DNA of 6,397 nucleotides from CAYOMP01 sp964405075 (GTDB lineage Bacteria; Bacillota; Clostridia; Lachnospirales; Lachnospiraceae), in the NCBI GenBank assembly GCA_964405075.1, contig CAYOMP010000162.1, positions 1-6,397 on the forward strand. Direction: 5' to 3'. The notes under the pieces are model-generated. The model was not told the origin of the DNA and searched no databases. It saw nothing but the letters and a program-made list of their open reading frames with translations. A program made the translations under genes and the position numbers. Below are positions 1 through 4,993 of the stretch, piece after piece. Each line of letters starts with the position of its first letter. Position 1 is the first letter of the stretch.

Positions 1-546
1 TGCATAGCCTTGGCAAACTGCTTTCTTCTTCAAAATAACACCCTCTGGAGTATATGAAACATATGGTATAGTCCCTCTAAGATAATTTTTGTAGTCATAT
101 TCACAGTTAAGAACCATATAATCATGAATTGCCTTTATTTTTTCAGCAGTAGACATATTTGCTTTTATATTCTTGCTAATTATTGATTTTACTTTCTTAT
201 CTAATTTACTGTTTCCTGTATCAACTTTAAAAACCAAAACCTTACATTTGTAACTCTTTTTTCCAACTTTGGCTGTTATTACTGCTGAACCTGCACTTTT
301 AGCTTCTACCTTACCTTTGCTTGAAACTGTGGCTACATTATTTTTGCTACTAGACCATTTAACCTTTTTCTTGGTTCCCTGAACCTTTAGTGTTGTACTT
401 TTACCCACATTAAGTGTCACACTAGTTTTATTAAGCCCTACATTTTGGGCATTAACTGTCATCATTGGCATTATTCCAATACAAACAACCATTACAAATG
501 CCACTATCAATAATCTCAATTTCTTACTTAAATATCCATTTTTCAT
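1..546 (-). CDS. Secreted Ig-like (BIG2) and transglutaminase-like domain protein, C-terminus off the window
   Basis: An open frame of 182 codons starts with ATG at 546 and runs off the left edge. A strong Shine-Dalgarno site (GGAGGGAG, 554-561) sets the start. Residues 1-33 form a signal peptide: positive KNGYLSKK, a hydrophobic core, and a likely cut after VNA. Residues 36-103 read as one bacterial Ig-like group 2 domain, with the typical VKWSSS, VATVSSKGKV and GSAVITAKVG stretches. Residues 118-182 begin a transglutaminase-like domain: the helix TAEKIKAIHDYMV, then KKAVCQGYA, whose Cys178 sits in the usual nucleophile position. The His and Asp partners would lie beyond the window. In this family such proteins are exported and act at the cell surface as cysteine proteases or cross-linkers; which of these applies cannot be told. 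The lone Ig domain probably serves as a spacer or binding module. Domain calls are by eye but the motifs are clear. Confidence 0.85.
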   Translation of the reverse strand, partial: MKNGYLSKKLRLLIVAFVMVVCIGIMPMMTVNAQNVGLNKTSVTLNVGKSTTLKVQGTKKKVKWSSSKNNVATVSSKGKVEAKSAGSAVITAKVGKKSYKCKVLVFKVDTGNSKLDKKVKSIISKNIKANMSTAEKIKAIHDYMVLNCEYDYKNYLRGTIPYVSYTPEGVILKKKAVCQGYA

Positions 547-580
547 ATTTTTTCTCCCTCCGTATCAAGATTCATTTATA

Positions 581-608
581 TGCCATATTTGTCATTTTAC
601 AAATAGCA
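581..608 (-). promoter_or_regulatory. Stem-loop in the 5' leader of the Ig/transglutaminase gene
   Basis: Within the predicted leader, TATTTGT (599-605 read on minus) pairs with ACAAATA (586-592) across a 6-nt loop. A further 3 bp (TGC with GCA) extend the stem past a 2-nt bulge. The hairpin ends about 20 nt before the ribosome binding site. No known riboswitch class was recognised. It could be an mRNA stabiliser, or simply a chance AT-rich fold. Confidence 0.35.
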
Positions 609-656
609 CACAGGACTTTAGGCAAATTATCTCCTACTTTTTTTCCATCTATTATA

Positions 657-685
657 AGTATACCTTTGCAATTTTTATACGTCAA
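657..685 (-). promoter_or_regulatory. Sigma-A type promoter of the Ig/transglutaminase gene
   Basis: On the minus strand, TTGACG (680-685) and TATACT (657-662) are separated by exactly 17 nt, five of six matches to consensus in each box. Transcription would start near 650, leaving a leader of about 100 nt before the ATG at 546. This is an inference from sequence match only. Confidence 0.6.
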
Positions 686-726
686 TTAAATCCCCTATTA
701 GGAAACCAAATTCAAAATTGTACATA

Positions 727-858
727 AAATAGAATTTTCATATTCCATATCAGACTGTCATACATACGTCAGCACTTAATGAGCACTTGTGCGAATTTAG
801 TACTGCTACGTATGTATCAAACGCAAGTGTGTCTGTATTGGAAATGAAAATTCTATTT
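727..858. repeat. Long imperfect palindrome (about 132 nt) in the gap downstream of the Cys-rich gene
   Basis: The left arm (727-755) is mirrored by the right arm (831-858). The outer 15 bp match perfectly (AAATAGAATTTTCAT against its complement), followed by a 1-nt bulge, 5 bp, a 3-nt mismatch and 5 bp. Inside this, a second 10-bp perfect stem joins ATACATACGT (760-769) to ACGTATGTAT (808-817), then 3 bp more. The centre holds GCACTTGTGC (783-792), itself a small palindrome. There is no open frame. Its place 30 nt after the stop of the minus-strand Cys-rich gene would allow a role as a terminator or 3'-end structure, but no strong U-tract follows on either strand. It could equally be a small non-autonomous mobile repeat; no clear target-site duplication is seen. 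Confidence 0.65.
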
Positions 859-887
859 ATATCACAAACTTCAGGTTGGGTTGCAAC

Positions 888-1046
888 TTAATGACATCCT
901 TTACACTTGCTGCAATCACAACCACATCCAATGCTCTTACCCTTCTTTTTACTTTTATACATATGCCTAATTGCTAATGCATACGCAACAATAAGAACTG
1001 CCGAAATAACTATAGTTGCCATATTTTGAATTAACCATTCCATCAT
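888..1046 (-). CDS. FeoB-associated Cys-rich membrane protein
   Basis: A 52-residue protein with one membrane helix (about residues 8-27), a basic stretch (KSKKKGK, 31-37) and a Cys-rich tail in which Cys41, 43, 45, 48 and 51 and His52 crowd the last 12 residues. This layout matches the small FeoB-associated Cys-rich proteins usually encoded just after feoB, the ferrous-iron transporter gene. They are thought to help iron uptake, perhaps by handling metal at the cytoplasmic face; their exact role is not settled. The frame is open up to a TTG at 1076, but I chose ATG at 1046: the family usually starts a few residues before the helix, and AAAGAG lies 8 nt upstream. ATG at 1043 is also possible. 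Oddly, no feoA or feoB gene lies upstream; the protein stands alone with its own candidate promoter. Confidence 0.8.
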   Translation of the reverse strand: MMEWLIQNMATIVISAVLIVAYALAIRHMYKSKKKGKSIGCGCDCSKCKGCH

Positions 1047-1185
1047 AATATCAACTCTTTCATTAAAAAATCTCAAAACATTTACAAATTCATCTCATAA
1101 CCAAGTTCACAAATGCTCTGCGCTAAATCATAAATCATTTATTTCTTATCTAAAACCACTGACATTCTCTATTAAACATAAGCAA

Positions 1186-1194
1186 ATTATAACA
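1186..1194 (-). promoter_or_regulatory. Candidate extended -10 promoter for the Cys-rich gene
   Basis: The minus strand reads TGTTATAAT: a perfect TATAAT preceded by the TGN extension. No good -35 box lies 16-18 nt upstream, which extended -10 promoters can tolerate. The start would fall near 1180, giving a leader of about 130 nt. In such AT-rich DNA a chance match is possible. Confidence 0.4.
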
Positions 1195-1442
1195 CATATA
1201 TATGTACATCATTATAAATTTTTTTAGTCAAAGAATGTATTTAAATTAAGTTAATTATTTCTGCCTCCTGGAAACTTTACAAAAAAATCAATCCTAAGTT
1301 AATATCTGATAATATCAAACATTCGCCAATATCAATTAATATTTTTTATAATTTACAAATTTTCTATTTTACGTATTTTGATTACATTTTTACTCGAATT
1401 TTATTAATCTAAAATTTCTCTTATCTTTATTAGAAATATGGC
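1195..1442. other. AT-rich gap with no gene
   Basis: The gap between the Cys-rich gene and ilvE spans 1047-1556. Apart from the two promoters and the ilvE leader, this central stretch holds no open frame with a ribosome binding site, no RNA gene and no terminator. It carries four AATAT(C/T) words at 1301, 1311, 1328 and 1338, in two pairs each 10 bp apart. An AGGAGG-like string (minus strand, near 1263-1269) is not followed by a usable start codon. Confidence 0.6.
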
Positions 1443-1471
1443 TTGACACCGTTAAATCTAAGGGGTAAGAT
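1443..1471 (+). promoter_or_regulatory. Sigma-A promoter of ilvE
   Basis: A perfect TTGACA (1443-1448) is followed after exactly 17 nt by TAAGAT (1466-1471). Transcription should begin near 1478-1480, giving a leader of about 77 nt. This is the best promoter in the window. No T-box sequence and no CodY-like box lies beside it. Confidence 0.75.
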
Positions 1472-1481
1472 TATTTTTATA

Positions 1482-1528
1482 GTGCTTTGTATCATAGGCT
1501 TACTTAGCGAATACAAATGATTTTGCAC
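1482..1528 (+). promoter_or_regulatory. Stem-loop in the ilvE 5' leader
   Basis: TTTGTAT (1486-1492) pairs perfectly with ATACAAA (1511-1517) over an 18-nt loop. GTGC (1482-1485) can add 4 bp with GCAC (1525-1528) across a 7-nt bulge. The structure begins almost at the predicted transcript 5' end and closes about 13 nt before the ribosome binding site (AAAGGAAG, 1541-1548). It may protect the message or act in control, but no known leader class was recognised. Confidence 0.35.
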
Positions 1529-1556
1529 GGGTAATAACTGAAAGGAAGTATAAATT

Positions 1557-2582
1557 ATGGAAAAGAAAAACATCGATTGGGCAAATCTTGGTTTTGGATA
1601 TGTTCAAACAGATAAGAGATTTGTAGCTAATTACAAAAACGGAGCATGGGATGAAGGGGAGTTAACATCAGATGCTAACGTGGTTATCAGTGAATGTGCT
1701 GGTGTTTTACAATATGCTCAAACATGTTTTGAAGGATTAAAAGCATACACTACTGAAGATGGACATATTGTTACTTTCCGCCCTGACTTAAACGCTCAGC
1801 GTATGGAAGATTCTTGTAAAAGATTAGAAATGCCTGTATTCCCACAGGATAAATTTATAGAAGCAGTTGAAAAGGTCGTTACCGCTAATGCTGAATGGGT
1901 TCCACCATATGGTTCAGGAGCTACATTATATTTAAGACCTTATATGTTTGGTAGCAACCCTGTTATTGGTGTTAAGCCAGCTGATGAATATCAGTTCAGA
2001 ATCTTTGCTACACCAGTAGGACCTTACTTTAAAGGTGGAGTTAAACCACTTACTTTAAGAGTTTGTGATTTTGACCGTGCAGCTCCTCATGGAACTGGAC
2101 ACATCAAAGCTGGTCTTAACTATGCAATGAGTTTACATGCTATTGTTTCGGCACACGAAGAAGGATATGATGAAAATATGTATCTTGATTCAGCTACTAG
2201 AACAAAAGTAGAAGAAACAGGTGGTGCTAACTTCTTATTTGTTACAAAAGACGGCAAAGTAGTCACACCAAAATCTAGTACAATTTTACCATCTATCACT
2301 CGTCGTTCACTTATGTATGTTGCAAAAGAATACTTAGGTTTAGAAGTAGAAGAACGTGAAGTATTATTCTCAGAAGTTAAAGATTTCGCTGAATGTGGTC
2401 TTTGCGGTACAGCTGCAGTTATCTCTCCAGTTGGAAAAATTGTAGACCATGGTAATGAAATCTGTTTCCCAAGCGGAATGACTGAAATGGGACCTGTTAC
2501 TAAGAAATTATACGATACTTTAACAGGTATTCAGATGGGACGCATTGAAGCACCAGAAGGTTGGATTAAAGTAATTAAATAA
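1557..2582 (+). CDS. ilvE: Branched-chain amino acid aminotransferase
   Basis: This cytoplasmic PLP enzyme (EC 2.6.1.42) moves the amino group between glutamate and the keto acids of Leu, Ile and Val, the last step of their synthesis and the first of their breakdown. The 341 residues match the usual length of the BCAT group that resembles the Bacillus and mammalian enzymes. Fold-type IV marks are clear. Lys184 in GHIKAGLNYA is the PLP lysine. TKVEETGGANFLFV (216-229) carries the Glu that contacts the pyridine nitrogen and the GxxN turn. GTAAVISPVG (284-293) supplies the phosphate-binding Thr. QTCFEGLKAY (55-64) is the N-terminal substrate-side motif. The ATG follows AAAGGAAG at good spacing. 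The gene has its own promoter and no other ilv or leu genes beside it, so it appears to be transcribed alone. A CxxC (Cys280, Cys283) just before the GTAAV loop is worth noting but does not sit where the human redox CxxC does. Confidence 0.95.
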   Translation: MEKKNIDWANLGFGYVQTDKRFVANYKNGAWDEGELTSDANVVISECAGVLQYAQTCFEGLKAYTTEDGHIVTFRPDLNAQRMEDSCKRLEMPVFPQDKFIEAVEKVVTANAEWVPPYGSGATLYLRPYMFGSNPVIGVKPADEYQFRIFATPVGPYFKGGVKPLTLRVCDFDRAAPHGTGHIKAGLNYAMSLHAIVSAHEEGYDENMYLDSATRTKVEETGGANFLFVTKDGKVVTPKSSTILPSITRRSLMYVAKEYLGLEVEEREVLFSEVKDFAECGLCGTAAVISPVGKIVDHGNEICFPSGMTEMGPVTKKLYDTLTGIQMGRIEAPEGWIKVIK

Positions 2583-2590
2583 TATTTTTA

Positions 2591-2726
2591 ACTGTTCAGT
2601 GCCAAGAGATTTATCAAAAAGGAGCGATGAATGCTTGCATTCAAGAGCACTTTTTGTATAAATCTATTTGGCGGATACACCACACCGAGGAAACACTTAG
2701 TGTTTTCGAGGTTGGCTCTGAACAGT
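2591..2726. repeat. Multi-branched palindromic element at the 3' end of ilvE, possible MITE-like repeat
   Basis: The ends form a terminal inverted repeat: ACTGTTCAG (2591-2599) with CTGAACAGT (2718-2726), a T-T mismatch, then GCCAA (2601-2605) with TTGGC (2712-2716). Two hairpins stand inside. The first (2607-2665) has AGATTTAT paired with ATAAATCT and CAAAAAG with CTTTTTG, capped by TGAATG-CTTG-CATTCA (2628-2643). The second (2686-2708) has AAACAC-TTA-GTGTTT at its tip. The same 8 bases, AATATTTT, occur just outside both ends (2581-2588 and 2731-2738), as a target-site duplication would. It encodes no protein. It would be carried in the ilvE 3' untranslated region. The folding is seen directly; mobility is inferred. 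Confidence 0.65.
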
Positions 2727-2743
2727 CACTAATATTTTATAAA

Positions 2744-2789
2744 AAATGTAGCCAGACGTAAGAACAATTTCTTATATCTGGCTACATTT
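2744..2789 (-). terminator. Intrinsic terminator of the MATE gene, possibly bidirectional
   Basis: A hairpin of about 21 bp plus one G-U pair, with one C-A mismatch and a CAAT loop (2765-2768). The outer arms are AAATGTAGCCAGA (2744-2756) and TCTGGCTACATTT (2777-2789). Read on minus it begins 3 nt after the MATE stop and is followed by six consecutive U (ATTTTTTATA), a classic terminator. Read on plus the tail is weaker (TTTCTATT), but it could also stop ilvE transcripts, for which no other terminator is visible. Confidence 0.85.
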
Positions 2790-2792
2790 CTA

Positions 2793-4118
2793 TTAACGGG
2801 AGCGATTTGTATGTATATAATAAGGAATTTCCACCAATAACATCATACTCCACCCAAAAGCACAGGCAAATGCTACTCCTTTAATTCCCATTATAGGTAC
2901 TAATATATATACACCTATTACCCTAAATGCAGTCTGTATGAAAGTGCCAAGCAATGTCATTTTCATCATACCTATTCCACGAAAATATCCTTGCATCCCA
3001 TTGGTAAATGCAGGAAATATGTAAAAAACAGCCATTAAGCCTAAATAATCACAGCCTATCTGGATAACCTCTGCATTATCCTTTACTACAAATAGTCCCA
3101 TAATAGAACCTCTGACTATCAACACAACAACACATATCAGTATTCCATATATAGCTTCTAATACCATTCCCCAATGAAAACCTTTTGTAATTCGTTCATT
3201 TTCTTTTGCGCCACGATTTTGAGCCACAAATGTAGTCATTGCATGAGATATATTTTGTTCTGGTGTAAAAGCAAAATCATCTACTCGATTAGCTGCATTA
3301 AAGGCTGCTATTGCATTTACTCCTAATGTATTTACTGAACCTTGAATTAATAGCTTTCCTATTGGTTGACAGGACTGTTGCAAAGCTGTAATTCCACCAT
3401 ATTTTATGGTTTCTTTTAATAAAGTCTTATCTATCTTAAATTCCTGTGGTTTCAATTTTAAAAGTGGAATATTCGCATATACATAAATCAAGCATAAAAA
3501 AGCCGACAAACCTTGTGCTACCACTGTTGTTATCGCCGAACATCTTATTCCAAATCCCAATCCACCAATCAAAATCAAATCTAATACACCGTTTAAAACC
3601 GACGCAAAAGTTAAAAACTTCAATGGTGTTTTGGAATCTCCAATGCTTTTTAGGGCAGAAGCTATAGCATTATAAAAAAATGTAAAAGGTGCTCCAATAA
3701 AGGTAATTCTTAAATATGTAGTCGCAATTCCTCTAATCTGTTCTGGCACCTGTAATATTCTCAACAACCCTTCAGAACTAATAATTCCCAAAAGCGCTAC
3801 TATAATAGAAAAATACAATCCAAAAATGGCTGTTGTAGCCATTTCTTTTCTAACCATTTCCTCTTCATTAGCACCAAAATATTTACTCATTATAACAGAT
3901 GAACCTATACATAATCCTGATATTCCTAGTATTACAATATTCATAACAGGACTAACTGTTCCAACTGCTGCCAGAGTATTTTTTCCAATAAATCTGCCTA
4001 CAATCATTGAATCAACGGCATTATAGGTCAGTTGAAAAAGATTGCCTAATAATAATGGAATAGCATATTTAATTAAATGTCTTGGTATATTACCTTCCGT
4101 CATTTTAACTGCTGACAT
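2793..4118 (-). CDS. MATE family efflux transporter
   Basis: A 441-residue inner-membrane protein with 12 predicted helices, the size usual for multidrug and toxin extrusion (MATE) exporters, which use a Na+ or H+ gradient to push organic molecules out. The N-terminus (IPLLLGNLFQLTYNAVDSMI, 20-39) with Asp36 in helix 1 is the family opening. LNGVLDLILIGGLGFGI (175-191) is the conserved end-of-first-half motif. The second half restarts near 240-300 (GGITALQQSCQPIGKLL, then AAFNAANRVD), the internal twofold repeat of the fold. The substrate cannot be deduced; many such Clostridia genes are labelled NorM or DinF-like without proof. The ATG at 4118 has a strong AAGGTGATG site 4 nt upstream. It is last in a minus-strand group, 99 nt after the preceding gene, and ends in a terminator. 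A TTGACG lies in that gap but lacks a good -10 box. Confidence 0.92.
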   Translation of the reverse strand: MSAVKMTEGNIPRHLIKYAIPLLLGNLFQLTYNAVDSMIVGRFIGKNTLAAVGTVSPVMNIVILGISGLCIGSSVIMSKYFGANEEEMVRKEMATTAIFGLYFSIIVALLGIISSEGLLRILQVPEQIRGIATTYLRITFIGAPFTFFYNAIASALKSIGDSKTPLKFLTFASVLNGVLDLILIGGLGFGIRCSAITTVVAQGLSAFLCLIYVYANIPLLKLKPQEFKIDKTLLKETIKYGGITALQQSCQPIGKLLIQGSVNTLGVNAIAAFNAANRVDDFAFTPEQNISHAMTTFVAQNRGAKENERITKGFHWGMVLEAIYGILICVVVLIVRGSIMGLFVVKDNAEVIQIGCDYLGLMAVFYIFPAFTNGMQGYFRGIGMMKMTLLGTFIQTAFRVIGVYILVPIMGIKGVAFACAFGWSMMLLVEIPYYIHTNRSR

Positions 4119-4217
4119 ACTTCATCACCTTATCTGCATTTACCCCAAATATATCCTATAAAAAAACACCAATCTTTGAATTACTAAATTCTCAATAATT
4201 CTGCGTCAAATTATAAA

Positions 4218-4955
4218 CTAGGGCATAGCCAGTAACGTATCTATAAACACAAAATGTTCCTCTTGTCCTTGTTTCATAATGAAATGTGATGTAGGATCAG
4301 CCTCTATCCAATCATTAATTTTTTCTGATTGAACACTCGTATCTCTAATAACATTCATTTGTGTTCTAGGTTCTTCTAAGAATGAAAACAATAAATTCTC
4401 ATGCAAGGATATTAACTGATATTTATCGCCACACAATTTACCTTCATTAGCTATTGCCACATGATGATAAACATAGTCAAACACCTTATCAGGCTTCAAA
4501 TATGCAATACGCCCACGTTTGACAGCATTACCGTTTCTTGTCCAATCGTCTTTTCCCTGTGGAATAGTGTGGTAAAATACCGGAAACATATATACCCAAA
4601 TGCGTTTTCCCTCTTCTCCCGGCCACTGTTCCAACACCTCACTCCAGTCACCAAATATCTCCTTGGGAGTTAACTCTATATCTATTGTTTCATAGTAAAC
4701 AAAAATGTCTTTCTCATTTCTGTAAATACAGGCTGTCATTACCTTTTCTTCATTTAAAAGCAATTGTATGTTTGTCTTTGCATCTAATATTACTCCGTCC
4801 AATAAATTATCTATATCTTCAATTTCTTTTAATTTAGCTCTGTATTGTACTCTATATATCTTCTCTTCCATTGTACTTTCCTCATTATGTCCTTTTCTAT
4901 GTATACGGTTCTGTCGTAAACTCACTATTATATCTAATAAATCCTTATCACCCAT
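4218..4955 (-). CDS. Protein of unknown function, likely tandem alpha/beta-barrel (L-rhamnose mutarotase-like) halves
   Basis: A 245-residue soluble protein, no signal peptide or membrane helix; I do not recognise it as a named family. It looks like two similar halves (about 33-130 and 148-245). Each has a strand rich in Tyr/Arg, a helix, then a hairpin of two strands (CIYRNEKDIFVYYET; LISLHENLLFSFLEE), then DW and a helix, and ends in an aromatic strand (VYMFPVFYHT; EEHFVFIDTL). The second half resembles the dimeric alpha/beta barrel of L-rhamnose mutarotase, including a YHH (163-165) near where that enzyme has its active-site His. This is an inference by eye. Start choice is open: ATG at 4955 has GGAG 10 nt upstream, while ATG at 4871 (residue 29) has GAGGAAAG at better spacing, and the domain only begins there. 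Residues 1-28 may not be translated. It lies 38 nt after the CDF gene (122 nt with the later start) and before the MATE gene. Confidence 0.75.
   Translation of the reverse strand: MGDKDLLDIIVSLRQNRIHRKGHNEESTMEEKIYRVQYRAKLKEIEDIDNLLDGVILDAKTNIQLLLNEEKVMTACIYRNEKDIFVYYETIDIELTPKEIFGDWSEVLEQWPGEEGKRIWVYMFPVFYHTIPQGKDDWTRNGNAVKRGRIAYLKPDKVFDYVYHHVAIANEGKLCGDKYQLISLHENLLFSFLEEPRTQMNVIRDTSVQSEKINDWIEADPTSHFIMKQGQEEHFVFIDTLLAMP
4869..4883 (-). promoter_or_regulatory. Internal ribosome binding site and ATG that may be the true start of the unknown gene
   Basis: GAGGAAAG (4876-4883) precedes an ATG at 4869-4871, with 8 nt between GAGG and the ATG. This start gives MEEKIYRVQY, directly at the first predicted strand. 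A TATAAT on the minus strand (4927-4932) lies upstream but lacks a -35 box. These points favour, without proving, a 217-residue product. Confidence 0.45.
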
Positions 4956-4993
4956 CTGCTTAAAACTCCATCCGACAAAGTCAGTTGTAGCGT

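Noticed and set aside
547..650. Cyclic di-GMP (GEMM) riboswitch, suggested by GCCTAAAGTCC in the leader
   Set aside because: The required first half, with its GGCAAACC and GACGCAAAGC type segments, is absent.
465..689. A 74-codon plus-strand open frame
   Set aside because: It overlaps the signal-peptide end and leader of the minus-strand Ig/transglutaminase gene, has no ribosome binding site, and its hydrophobic, Ser/Ile/Leu-rich product looks like the antisense of AT-rich DNA.
733..853. CodY-like half sites (AATTTTC and GAAAATT) in the arms of the first palindrome
   Set aside because: The halves are about 100 nt apart rather than adjacent, and the nearest branched-chain gene is 700 bp away.
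1047..1076. TTG start at 1076 for the Cys-rich protein
   Set aside because: It would add ten polar residues before the usual family start and has no ribosome binding site; ATG at 1046 is better placed.
1150..1179. Nine-codon open frame at the predicted start of the Cys-rich gene transcript
   Set aside because: It has no ribosome binding site and is short enough to be expected by chance.
1517..1534. Five-codon leader peptide (Met-Ile-Leu-His-Gly) before ilvE, tempting because of its Ile and Leu codons
   Set aside because: There is no ribosome binding site, it is far too short for attenuation, and no terminator hairpin with a U-tract follows it.
1443..1556. T-box leader before ilvE
   Set aside because: The conserved T-box sequence and a terminator/antiterminator pair are absent, and the leader of about 77 nt is too short.
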